NCBI RefSeq assembly: GCF_028649435.1
Contig: NZ_JAQSIN010000013.1
DNA: 64,000 nucleotides
Direction: 5' to 3' (one strand)
Source: Curvibacter microcysteis
GTDB lineage: Bacteria > Pseudomonadota > Gammaproteobacteria > Burkholderiales > Burkholderiaceae_C
Shown here piece after piece: positions 43,349 to 51,396 of the stretch (positions within the stretch are counted from its first letter, which is position 1; the number at the start of each line of letters is the position of its first letter). A program made the translations under genes and the position numbers. Under the pieces are notes generated by a model. It did not search any database and had not been told where the DNA came from. It saw nothing but the letters and a program-made list of their open reading frames with translations.

Positions 43349-44626
43349 TCACAGCTTGGACATCGGGACGCCCGGATCGGCAAGGCGTTCGGTGTCCACG
43401 GGCTTGCGTTGCTCGATCAAGCGCCGTGCAAAGCGCAGGTCGCGGGCGGCGTTGGGTCCGATGGCGGCTTGAATCACGTCGCCTGCCAGGTAGAACAACA
43501 TGAAACTGCCGCTGTCCTGGTCGCCCCGCCGCACCACCCGGTGCTCGGGTGTCGGCACACCGTAGATCTGCAGGTTCATGTCGAACTGGTCGGACCAGAA
43601 CCACGGCAAGGGCTGATAGTCAACGGCGAGGCCGAGCGCCGAGCGCGCTGCAGCGATGCCCTGCTCTTGGGCGTTCTGCCATGATTCGAGGCGCAAGCGG
43701 CGGCCGACCCATGGGTTCGGCGTCACGGCCACGTCACCCGCCGCAAGGATGTCCGGATCGGAGGTGCGGCACTGGGCATCCACCAGGACCCCTCCTTCGC
43801 AGGCCAGGCCTGACTCGCGCGCCAATGCATCGTTGGGCACCAGGCCGATGCCCAGCACGATGGTGTCGGCGGCGAGAGCGCTGCCGTCGGTGAGCTTCAC
43901 TTGCGAGCAGCCATCCGCCGCTCGGGCCAAGCCCTCGACGCCAAGCCCCAGCAACACCTGAGTGCCATGCGAGCGGTGCAGGGCCAGCAGGTAGTCAGAC
44001 ATTTCCGGAGGCACGGTGCGTTCGCACAGGCGCGCCTGGGCTTCGACGACGACTACGTCCGCGCCTTGCTGCCGCGCCGTCGCCGCCACTTCCAGACCGA
44101 TCCAGCCACCGCCAACGACCACCACGCGGCGCCCTGGCCGAAGTTCAGGTGCCAGTGCTTGCGCGTCCTCGAGGGTACGCAGCGTGTACAGCGGCACTTG
44201 GTCCGAGCCTGGCGCCACCAGTCGACGCGCCTGACCTCCGGTGCACAAGATGACCTTGTCGTAGGGCAACACCGCGCCATCAGAAAGCAACAACTGCTTG
44301 GCGGCCCGATCCATGCGGCGCACTTGGATGCCTGGACACCATTCCACCGCCAAGGCATCGAATGCTTCGGGCTTCATGAGAAGCGTCGTCTCCGGCGCTG
44401 CGGAGCCAGACAACACGGCCTTGGACAAGGGGGGCCGCTCATGCGGCGGATGGAGTTCGTCACCGACCAGCACCAGGCGGCCAGTGAAGCCCTCTCGGCG
44501 CAGCGTCTGGGCAGCCCAGCCGCCGGCCTGTCCGGCGCCAATGATCACCACGGTGGTGATCGGGGGGGCATCAGCAGCTTCATTCGGCAATGCAGCAGCT
44601 GCGACCTCAGGTCGCTCAGCATTCAT
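43349..44626 (-). CDS. FAD-dependent ferredoxin reductase (pyridine nucleotide-disulfide type)
   Basis: This 425-residue flavoprotein resembles the reductases of Rieske dioxygenase systems such as BphA4 and of P450 ferredoxins. The FAD motif VIIGAGQAGGWAAQTLR is near residue 25, and the NAD motif VVVVGGGWIGLEVAATA near 165. HERPPLSKAVL and LAAGDVAV are family signatures, and it ends with a reductase C-terminal domain. It sits in the nag operon immediately after the ferredoxin gene, so it is likely an alternative electron donor to the plus-strand NagAa-like reductase. The ATG at 44626 has GGAGAC upstream. Confidence 0.88.
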   Translation of the reverse strand: MNAERPEVAAAALPNEAADAPPITTVVIIGAGQAGGWAAQTLRREGFTGRLVLVGDELHPPHERPPLSKAVLSGSAAPETTLLMKPEAFDALAVEWCPGIQVRRMDRAAKQLLLSDGAVLPYDKVILCTGGQARRLVAPGSDQVPLYTLRTLEDAQALAPELRPGRRVVVVGGGWIGLEVAATARQQGADVVVVEAQARLCERTVPPEMSDYLLALHRSHGTQVLLGLGVEGLARAADGCSQVKLTDGSALAADTIVLGIGLVPNDALARESGLACEGGVLVDAQCRTSDPDILAAGDVAVTPNPWVGRRLRLESWQNAQEQGIAAARSALGLAVDYQPLPWFWSDQFDMNLQIYGVPTPEHRVVRRGDQDSGSFMLFYLAGDVIQAAIGPNAARDLRFARRLIEQRKPVDTERLADPGVPMSKL

Positions 44627-44654
44627 GGGGGTCTCCTTGAGAGCGTTGCGGCGT

Positions 44655-44969
44655 TCAGTCGAGGGCCAGCCAGACGCGGCCACCCTCGATCTTCACGGGG
44701 TAGCTGCGCAGCGGCTCAGTCACCGGCGCGCAAGTGGGCTGACCGGATCGCACATCAAACTTGCCCTGGTGCAGGGGGCATTCGATCTCATGGCCTTCCA
44801 GAAAGCCGTCGCACAAGCGCGCATTGCCGTGGGTGCACAGGTTGTCGGTGGCAAAAACCTCGCCGGCCACGCCGTACAGCGCAATGTCACGCCCTGCGAT
44901 GAGCAGGCCCACCACGTCGTCCTGAGGCACATCTTCATGCGCGGCGGCATCAATCCAGTTCGTTGTCAT
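44655..44969 (-). CDS. nagAb: Rieske [2Fe-2S] ferredoxin
   Basis: This 104-residue Rieske-type ferredoxin has cluster ligands in CTHGNARLCDG and CPLHQGKFD. It carries electrons from a reductase to the oxygenase NagGH. It follows nagH by 9 bp, and its gene overlaps no neighbour. Its size and motif spacing match NagAb/NahAb ferredoxins. Confidence 0.92.
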   Translation of the reverse strand: MTTNWIDAAAHEDVPQDDVVGLLIAGRDIALYGVAGEVFATDNLCTHGNARLCDGFLEGHEIECPLHQGKFDVRSGQPTCAPVTEPLRSYPVKIEGGRVWLALD

Positions 44970-44978
44970 GGGGGTTCC

Positions 44979-45452
44979 TCAGATCGGGTAAATCAGCGAG
45001 TTGGGGATCATCTCGCTGTCGTAGATGACCAGACGCGATGCGAATTTCAGGCCTTCGGGCGTGCGAACGACCTCGTCAATGGTGCGCCCGACGTTGAACA
45101 CGGTCGACTCCTTCGACAAGCGAGTGCGCAGCACCGCGTAGTTGGCTTCGCTGTGGATGCGGCCCTCCGCGTCGACCTGATGAACCAGTGGCGCGCCCAC
45201 CACGTGGCGTTGGTAGTACGGGTCGTGGAACAGCGTCTCGCGGATGCCGTAGACCCGGTCCTTCAGCATGCCTTTGCTGTCAAACGCCAGGGTGGCGAGT
45301 GGAAAGCCACGTTCGTGGTTCTCCCGAGGCTGCAGCTTGTAGACGCAGTCATCGGTGAAGAACTCAGGCCAGGCCTCCCAATCGGCGGCGTCGAGGGCCC
45401 GTGCATACCGTGCATAGAGCTGCGTCAATTCGTAGTACGTCTGAAACTCCAT
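44979..45452 (-). CDS. nagH: Salicylate 5-hydroxylase small subunit
   Basis: This beta subunit of a Rieske oxygenase has 157 residues. The N-terminal FQTYYELTQLYARYARALDAADWEAWPEFFTDDCVYKLQPREN, then AFDSKGMLKDRVYGIRETLFHDPYYQRH and the FNVGRTIDEVV stretch, is typical of NagH-type small subunits. It starts 2 bp after the nagG stop. NagGH converts salicylate to gentisate. Confidence 0.88.
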   Translation of the reverse strand: MEFQTYYELTQLYARYARALDAADWEAWPEFFTDDCVYKLQPRENHERGFPLATLAFDSKGMLKDRVYGIRETLFHDPYYQRHVVGAPLVHQVDAEGRIHSEANYAVLRTRLSKESTVFNVGRTIDEVVRTPEGLKFASRLVIYDSEMIPNSLIYPI

Positions 45453-45454
45453 GA

Positions 45455-46717
45455 TCAAGCCTCCATCACCTTGCGCCAGTACTCATACATGCCACGGATC
45501 AGCGTCTCCGTGACCATGTGGTCGGTGTCACCGACGTCACGCCCTCCCAACTCCGCCAGCGTGCGGTGTGCCGGTTTGGTCTCGAAGCCTTCTTGCGACC
45601 ATTCGATGACCTCACCGTCGTCGGCCGAGACAAAGCCGGCCGGGCCAAACAGGTTGGCCTGACGCAGGCGCCGCTGCGTCATCGCTTCACTGTCGTCTTC
45701 AAAGCCGAAGTGCGTCCAGACAAAATCGAAAGCGCCTTTTCCGTCAGGCTGGATGTGGCGCGTCGACACACTGTTGACCTGCTGCTGAAAGATGACGCTG
45801 GGGAACACCGTCATCATCACGGCCGTCGGTGTGCCCCACCAGGCCTCGTGCTCGATGTCGAGAAAGCGTGCATCGTTCAGGGCCATGCTGGCCTTGAAGC
45901 TGGAGACTTGGGTCACATCCGCCGCCTTGCCTGCAGCGCCGCGGGTGGACACCATGGCGGCGTGGCGGTGCTGTGCGTCCATCAAGAGCTGTGATTTGTT
46001 GTCCGCGCGCCAGAGGCCAAAGGTCACGAACCAAGTGTGCAGAAGACCAGGGTGATACGGGTCCTTGATGTTCTCCTGCATCAGCTTCCAATTGCCGGGA
46101 ATGCGCTGGCGGTTGTACCCCAGGATCTTCAGCTGGCGGCCGTCGAACAAGCGATCGAAGTAGCCCAGCATCTCCGGCCCCAGGAAGTCTTCCAGGGGCT
46201 CAACACCCTGATCGAATGAAGCGAACACCACGCCGCCGCGGGTCGCCACCTTGAGCTTGGTCAAGCCATGGTCGGCCGGGTTGAAGTCCGAAGGCATGCC
46301 GCCATTGACCTTGCCATCTTGTTTGACACCGCGCCGGAACGGTACCCCCTGCAAGTCGCCCGAGAGGGTGTAGTTCCACTGGTGGTAGGGGCAGGTCAGG
46401 CTGTCGCGGTTGCCGTGGCGTTCGCGGCAAAAGGCCATGCCGCGGTGCGCACAGACGTTCTCAACCACGTGGATCGAGGCGTCCTTGTCGCGCACCAACA
46501 GGACGGAACGCTCACCGATGACCGTGCGTTTGAAATCACCGGCGTTGGGGATCTCTGCTTCCAGTCCAACGTAGCACCAGTGACCGTTGTAGAACAGGCG
46601 ATCCAGTTCTTTGCGGTACAGCGCTTCATCGGTATAGGCCTGAAAAGGGATGCGACTGGTGCCGTCTGTTTCCCAGCTGATCTGCTTCGGAAAGACTGTG
46701 ACGGGGCATTCATGCAT
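45455..46717 (-). CDS. nagG: Salicylate 5-hydroxylase large subunit
   Basis: This Rieske non-haem iron oxygenase alpha subunit (420 residues, as in NagG) has the Rieske ligands C89, H91, C109 and H112 (CAHRG, CPYHQW). The catalytic iron site shows QENIKDPYHPGLLHTWF. The narrow Rieske loop and the presence of gentisate genes downstream support salicylate 5-hydroxylation to gentisate; other ring substrates cannot be excluded. The ATG at 46717 has AAGGAGACG upstream. It heads the eight-gene nag operon and has a NahR-box-like site 117 bp upstream. Confidence 0.88.
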   Translation of the reverse strand: MHECPVTVFPKQISWETDGTSRIPFQAYTDEALYRKELDRLFYNGHWCYVGLEAEIPNAGDFKRTVIGERSVLLVRDKDASIHVVENVCAHRGMAFCRERHGNRDSLTCPYHQWNYTLSGDLQGVPFRRGVKQDGKVNGGMPSDFNPADHGLTKLKVATRGGVVFASFDQGVEPLEDFLGPEMLGYFDRLFDGRQLKILGYNRQRIPGNWKLMQENIKDPYHPGLLHTWFVTFGLWRADNKSQLLMDAQHRHAAMVSTRGAAGKAADVTQVSSFKASMALNDARFLDIEHEAWWGTPTAVMMTVFPSVIFQQQVNSVSTRHIQPDGKGAFDFVWTHFGFEDDSEAMTQRRLRQANLFGPAGFVSADDGEVIEWSQEGFETKPAHRTLAELGGRDVGDTDHMVTETLIRGMYEYWRKVMEA

Positions 46718-46833
46718 GGGCGTCTCCTTGATTTTGAAAGCCGTTTGGCACCGGTGCGTGTACATCCGGCGCCATGGGGGAGATCATTCGCGCTGCAGCT
46801 ATATCAGTCAATGGAACGGCTGTGATGTTTCAT

Positions 46834-46848
46834 ATCACTGGCTTGAAT
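46834..46848 (-). promoter_or_regulatory. NahR-box-like site upstream of nagG
   Basis: On the minus strand the sequence ATTCAAGCCAGTGAT matches 11 of 13 fixed positions of the NahR consensus ATTCACGCTNNTGAT. It lies 117 bp before the nagG start and points toward it, consistent with activator binding at about -60 and a transcript start near 46775. Confidence 0.6.
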
Positions 46849-47219
46849 ATCACTTGATTGGCAGCCGATGCGAGATGCGATGACGGAGCCCCTTAGAACG
46901 GCATGCTCAAGCGGCTGTTGGCCGAAGCGCTACTGAACACGCACACGGCTCGTCGCGTTCAACGCGTGGCGCCCAGCCCCTGCTTGCCGAGTGTGAAGCG
47001 GTGGGGCACATGGTGCGCAATCACCCTTGGTCCGGGGGCCCCGGAGGTCAGCGCCCCTCCAAGTCATCCATCCAACTTGCCAACGCCCCCTGCGGATCCA
47101 GTCCACCAATCACTCACTTGGGTGGACACATGGACTCTTCTGCAATCAAGCTCCCATCCCCCGGTCGGCGCTGTGGCCGCCACACCAACCTTTTCAAGGC
47201 CGAGAGCGGCCCCGCCAAC
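46849..47219. other. Region without a recognisable gene beyond nag operon
   Basis: About 370 bp hold only short open frames in several phases without family features. The composition and the following IS3 fragment suggest degraded mobile DNA. I see no intact gene or RNA. Confidence 0.4.
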
Positions 47220-47221
47220 GA

Positions 47222-47480
47222 GGCGTTCGTGAAGGCGTCACGACCACCGAGGCGCAACGCTGGGGTTGCGCGAGGTGATGCGGGGTGATGCGGGGTGATG
47301 CGGGGCAAGGTTGTGCGACCCACTGTCAGTGACGACATGGCGCCATGCCCGTCGGTTCGGATCAACCGTCAGTTCAGAGCCGAGCGACCGAACCAGTTGT
47401 GGGTCAGCGACTTCACCTGCGTTTCGACCTGGCAGGACTTAAACCAAACAGCTTCCTCGAAACCCAGGGCGCTTCACTTC
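47222..47480 (+). pseudogene. Remnant of an IS3-family transposase (OrfB)
   Basis: Translation shows scattered IS3 OrfB pieces. LGLREVMRG lies before and KVVRPTVSD, INRQFRAERPNQLWVSDFTCVSTWQ (start of the DDE integrase core) after a slipped repeat. Then comes a jump to a C-terminal-like GLKPNSFLETQGAS. The catalytic core between them is deleted. Three copies of a 10-bp repeat (47276-47305) break the frame. It is dead. Confidence 0.7.
47276..47305. repeat. Three perfect tandem copies of a 10-bp unit
   Basis: The unit TGATGCGGGG occurs three times without change. Two extra copies relative to the expected single copy in an IS3 OrfB add 20 bp and shift the frame, so replication slippage probably helped inactivate the transposase. 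Confidence 0.85.
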
Positions 47481-47685
47481 CGCTGGTTCCGGCGCGACAC
47501 CGTCCACGCTGTACTCAAGCGAGCCAAGGCCGACGGACTGACCGAGGTGCTTGTTGCTGCCAGAGGTGGGTACGTCCCAGGTCTGGCGCTCAGGCCGAAC
47601 CACTGTTGAATGAAATGCAAACCCAAACGTTTTAAAGGATGGAGGTCATTACTTCACATTGGTCCAACCACCTGCAGAAAACGTC

Positions 47686-48002
47686 ATGCCCCCCAACGTC
47701 ACCAACTTCGCCCACTCGTCAAGCTCGGAATCGGAAGTCAGCCTCCGGCCTTTGTCTCGACTAGAGGTTTCAAAGATTCTGAACGTGAGCATCCGAACAC
47801 TGGAAAACTGGCAGAAGAAGGGGGCATGCCGCATTCAGTCGACAACAGTAGTCGCGTCTACTGGCACTCTCAGGTGTTTTACGAATGGCTAGACCAAACG
47901 CTTCGCCCATCGGCAGATGAAATTCCCGCTTGTCCCGCAACGCCAGTGGCCAAGCAAACCCAACCGGCGCGACCTTCTAGGCATCTGTCAATTGCTGAAT
48001 AG
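47686..48002 (+). pseudogene. Frameshifted HTH DNA-binding protein
   Basis: The frame starting at ATG 47686 encodes a MerR/excisionase-like helix-turn-helix (LSRLEVSKILNVSIRTLENWQKKG). The natural continuation (GMPHSVDNSSRVYWHSQVFYEWLDQTL...) lies in the -1 frame up to the stop at 48002. The shift falls in a run of five G at 47820-47824; one additional G would restore a protein of about 105 residues. It could be a real lesion, a sequencing error or a programmed frameshift. The product would be a small transcription factor or excisionase. Confidence 0.6.
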
Positions 48003-48141
48003 GCCACGTCCCGCAATAGGAGAAAACTGAACAAGATGCTCTCAGGCGGCTAGACCGGAAGCCAAAAAACCCAATTGCTATGGGCCAGCAAGGGTCTACG
48101 GCGACGCTGCTGGCATCCGTCTCATATCCGTCCGACTAGAC

Positions 48142-48993
48142 TCACCATGGCAAGCTCCTATACAGGGACACCACCCGCCTCATGGCGTCGTCGAATGCTG
48201 GCAGGTCACCATCCACATCGGAGGCCAAGTCTTGGTAGCCGTTACGGGCCATAGCAACCACCTCATTGGCCTCGATAGAGTCGGCTTTGGGGACAATTCC
48301 TTTTGAGCCACATGACGCCACCAATATTTCGTGAACCTTGGCAAGCTCTTCAGCGGTCAGCGCAGGTCCCGACTCCAGCAACAGCCAGATGTCATAGACA
48401 TCCTGTCGGCGGTTTCTTTTTCGAATGGGCTGTTGGAGTAGTGAGCGCATCTTTTCAGCCAATACGTTGTTCAAAGTGTAGGAATGAATGGTTGCGCCCC
48501 CATATAGTTCCAGTACCTCCACATTAAAGACTGCCTCGTTGAAGCTGTAGTCGATTTCTACAACCTGTGCCGACGTCCCGGCCTCCAAACGGACCATGGC
48601 AGCCGCATTGCTGCGATTGGCGAACCCGATTTTCAAAGCCAGGCTGTGATGTGACTTGTTTTCGCCCTTTGGCTGAACCTTGTGGGACTGAAGTCGGCAC
48701 GCGGTCGCATAAGGCAGGCGGTCCTCTGCAGAAACCAGCCCATCCATCAATTCCGTCAAAATCGCATCAGCACTTTCCGCCGTGTATCGCTCTCTGGTGG
48801 AAAAGTCTAGGTCACGGGTATACCGGGAGCTGTCATATCGGATCGCCAGTAGCAAGCCACCCTTCATCACCATCTTGGCACTCAGATTTTGGGAGTGCCC
48901 AATGCTGTCGAGGATGGTATGCACCGCTTCTCGGAAACCTTGCTGCCCCTGCGGGGCCTGTGCAACCCATGCCTCGATTTCTACTTCGTTCAT
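48142..48993 (-). CDS. AbiEii-family nucleotidyltransferase toxin, second system
   Basis: This 283-residue nucleotidyltransferase of the AbiEii/AbiGii family has the motif MKGGLLLAIRYDSSRYTRDLDFS, with acidic residues D61 and D63, and a conserved VLAEKMRSLLQQPIRKRNRRQDVYDIWLLLE segment. It overlaps the upstream antitoxin gene by 4 nt (ATGA). It shares the fold but little obvious sequence with the toxin at 13005, so the two systems were acquired separately. Confidence 0.85.
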   Translation of the reverse strand: MNEVEIEAWVAQAPQGQQGFREAVHTILDSIGHSQNLSAKMVMKGGLLLAIRYDSSRYTRDLDFSTRERYTAESADAILTELMDGLVSAEDRLPYATACRLQSHKVQPKGENKSHHSLALKIGFANRSNAAAMVRLEAGTSAQVVEIDYSFNEAVFNVEVLELYGGATIHSYTLNNVLAEKMRSLLQQPIRKRNRRQDVYDIWLLLESGPALTAEELAKVHEILVASCGSKGIVPKADSIEANEVVAMARNGYQDLASDVDGDLPAFDDAMRRVVSLYRSLPW

Positions 48994-49916
48994 AACTCAT
49001 CAGGCGCAACTTGCAGACTGTCCAACGAAGGTACGTTGATCGATAGTGCCCATCGCTCCGAGAAAAATGGCGCGTATTCCGCTTGAGGGTCCAATTTCCG
49101 GGAGCCGCCCCGCTGAACCTTGGAAGCCCAACCATCAATCACTGGGTCAGACTTGCCGCATACCTTTTCCAACAAGTAGCCGGCCCGGGCCTTCTCAACC
49201 AACGTTCCATGCTTGCCCACTTCGTCAAGGATGAGCTTGAAATACTTACCTGCATTTTCACGGTAGGTATCGACAACATGTTGCATGCCTCCGCACAAGT
49301 CAGGCTCGCGAAGCATATCCAAGAAAGTTCGCCCAACCATTGCCACGCGAATAGGCGGGGACTTGATGGTCTTGAATGCCCCCCGATGCGAACGACGCAT
49401 CAATTCAATCCGCACGCCATCGACACGCTCAATTTCCTGAAATCTCAACGCTGGCAGCTTGGCCGCAAGATAGCCCTGTTTGAATTCTTTGAGGTCCTTG
49501 TCCATCCGTGCCGAAGCTTGTTCTTTCCACTCCCGAGCCGGCGGCGTGGACAGGTACAAGACCTTAGGAAACCGGTCTGTGATGCCGTGGTACTCCATGG
49601 CACTAAGATGGCTCACATAGGCAAACGGGTCAACTGAGCAGGCCACCTCCATGGACCGCGGCTTGTTTCGCCCAAAAAGATGGAATACCGAGCCCGGTTT
49701 GAACTCCTTTGCTGGTGATATCAGCCCGAAGGATGTCAATTGAGTGACCAGCGCTGTATACAAATGCAGCGAGATAGCATGATTTTCAGCATGGGTCGAG
49801 GCCAAAACACCCAACTCGTACCCAGTTACAACGGGGCGCTCCCAGACCCCCAGCCGCTCCTGGACAGGTCTGACGAGTGCATTCAGGGCCTCAGGGGGTA
49901 TTGAATTATCACTCAT
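48990..49916 (-). CDS. AbiEi-like antitoxin, second system
   Basis: This 308-residue protein is encoded directly upstream of an AbiEii toxin and resembles the longer AbiEi-type antitoxins. An N-terminal part (LASTHAENHAISLHLYTALVTQLTSFGLISP...) is followed by FAYVSHLSAMEYHGITDRFPKVLYLSTP and IRVAMVGRTFLDMLREPDLCGGMQHVVDTYRE. The second block recalls the AKTVTDCF region of AbiEi. Its ATG (49914-49916) lies inside the first arm of a 47-bp palindrome, which suggests tight autoregulation. Confidence 0.78.
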   Translation of the reverse strand: MSDNSIPPEALNALVRPVQERLGVWERPVVTGYELGVLASTHAENHAISLHLYTALVTQLTSFGLISPAKEFKPGSVFHLFGRNKPRSMEVACSVDPFAYVSHLSAMEYHGITDRFPKVLYLSTPPAREWKEQASARMDKDLKEFKQGYLAAKLPALRFQEIERVDGVRIELMRRSHRGAFKTIKSPPIRVAMVGRTFLDMLREPDLCGGMQHVVDTYRENAGKYFKLILDEVGKHGTLVEKARAGYLLEKVCGKSDPVIDGWASKVQRGGSRKLDPQAEYAPFFSERWALSINVPSLDSLQVAPDEL

Positions 49917-49959
49917 AGGTTAGCATCCACGTCCTTAGGACGTGGATGCTAACCTATGA
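49913..49959. repeat. 47-bp perfect palindrome covering antitoxin start
   Basis: Arms of 23 bp (49913-49935 and 49937-49959) are perfectly complementary around a single central T. The core CGTCCTTAGGACG is shared with the second palindrome. The start codon of the AbiEi-like gene is within the first arm. Confidence 0.9.
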
Positions 49960-49996
49960 TGAGAACGCTGTAAAGTCCGAAAATTTGACAGCCCTC

Positions 49997-50045
49997 TGGA
50001 TAGAGGCTAGGCTGCGTCCTAAGGACGCAGCCTAGCCTCTATCCA
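49997..50045. repeat. 49-bp perfect palindrome upstream of antitoxin
   Basis: Arms of 24 bp (49997-50020 and 50022-50045) are perfectly complementary around a single central A. The core CGTCCTAAGGACG and an outer ATAG are shared with the first palindrome, while about 11 bp in the middle of each arm differ. The centres are 85 bp apart. Confidence 0.9.
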
Positions 50046-50224
50046 AGGAAAACGCGCCCCCATTCACCAGCGTCCCGGCCTGCTCCCAAACCCAAATACG
50101 TCGCCAAGCTACAAGGGACCTTGCAGCACATGACCAGTTCAACACGGGTTGATAGGTTGCAGTACCTCCAAATATCGTTGGAACTTAGGAAACAGGCCTT
50201 CTAGTGACAACTCCACGATAAAGC

Positions 50225-51224
50225 ATGGCTTCTGTTTTTCTCCTACTCGCACGAAGACGAAGAGTTGCGCAACCGGCTTGAGAAGCACCTCGCGCTGTTG
50301 AGGCGACAAGGCCTGGTGGAAGCTTGGCATGCCCGCCACATCTTGGCCCGGTCGGACCTCGACCAAGCCATTTCTCAAAGCCTTGAGTCGGCGGACATCG
50401 TGCTACTTCTAATGAGCGCAGACTTCCTTGCGTCTGACTACTGCGACTCCCGTGAGATGCGGCGAGCCATGTAACGCTACGAGTCCGGCAAAGCAGCGGT
50501 CATCACGGTCATCCTCAAGCCCTGTGATTGGCACAGCGCTCCGTTAGAAAAGCTGTTGGCAACGCCCAAGGCTGGAAAAGCCGTGAGCTCACGGTCGACT
50601 CTGGAAGAGGCATTTGCCGATGTCAACTCCTACATCCGCAAGGGTGTAGAGGCCGCGAATAAGACATCCTCAGCGCCAGCAACTGCCGCCACCAAGGCCG
50701 CGCACGCCTGGTCCACAACCCCTCGCCATGGCGAGCGTTGAGGTCGAGTAACCTGCGCCTGAGAAAAAGAGTTCAACGAGCACAACTGAGACATGTTCCA
50801 GCATGAGAGCTTCTTCCTCTTCCCCAGGTTTTTCGAAGGCTCCCCGGGAGAACTTCAAGAGCGAAACGCCGGCGTCCAAACCATTTTTCGCTGCATCGCC
50901 GCCAACTGTTTCACGGCCACCATCTATCAGGCAGGCAAGAAAGCCAGTGAATGCGCCATCCGTCTGGGCGGCATCGGCGTCCGGGGCATCACGTACTCCA
51001 GTGACGCGAACCCGACTGGAAACAGCTACAACACAAGCATCTCGGCCGAAGCAAATGACCAGGGCCCGTACTTCAAACCGATGATCTTTAGATTTGGCGA
51101 GGATGAGAAGCGGATGTCGAAGAAAGCCCCCGCGGAGCGTTTACGCGTTAAGTGCGGAGGAGCCATCCTCAGTGCTCGTCCTGTGGCTCTAGGGGGCCTT
51201 CTCGGATTCCTAAGGGAGCATTGA
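50225..51224 (+). pseudogene. Broken TIR-domain protein gene
   Basis: A TIR domain can be read from ATG 50225: MASV, then after a one-base loss in the T-run 50235-50239, FFSYSHEDEELRNRLEKHL, RQGLVEAWHARHILARSDLDQAISQSLESADIVLLLMSADFLASDYC. An in-frame TAA at 50472 interrupts it, and the same frame goes on with VITVILKPCDWHSAPLEKLL to a TGA at 50741. Further stops and a frame change follow, and then a C-terminal domain seen in such proteins (TIYQAGKKASECAIRLGG, GITYSSDANPTGNSYN, MSKKAPAE). TIR proteins of this kind are often NAD-consuming defence effectors. This copy cannot be functional. Confidence 0.72.
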
Positions 51225-51352
51225 GCTCCCATCGGTAATCGCTTCTCACGGATTTGCTTCTAATTTTCTTTCAGGGCATCCTTGGAATGGGTCTAAGTCG
51301 TTGATAGACAGGGATTTTGAACATCACCGTCATGACACCCGCATCAACCAAT

Positions 51353-51378
51353 AGGCCCGGTCACCACCGGGCCTTTTT
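51353..51378 (+). terminator. Rho-independent terminator
   Basis: The stem AGGCCCGGT/ACCGGGCCT (51353-51361 and 51366-51374) has a 4-nt CACC loop and is followed by a run of T. It is in plus orientation downstream of the TIR pseudogene, of which it is probably the former terminator. Confidence 0.75.
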
Positions 51379-51396
51379 GCCGTGTCCAAGGAATGA

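Noticed and set aside
41609..43684. 691-codon plus-strand open frame
   Set aside because: It is antisense to gentisate dioxygenase and fumarylpyruvate hydrolase, whose domains are clear; the translated product is low-complexity Arg/Gly/His sequence.
47276..47305. CRISPR-like repeat
   Set aside because: The repeats are 10 bp, directly abutting and without spacers; they are slippage repeats in a transposase remnant. No CRISPR array was seen anywhere in the window.
50225..51224. Active Thoeris-like or other TIR defence system
   Set aside because: Several stops and frame changes interrupt the gene and no partner effector is adjacent.
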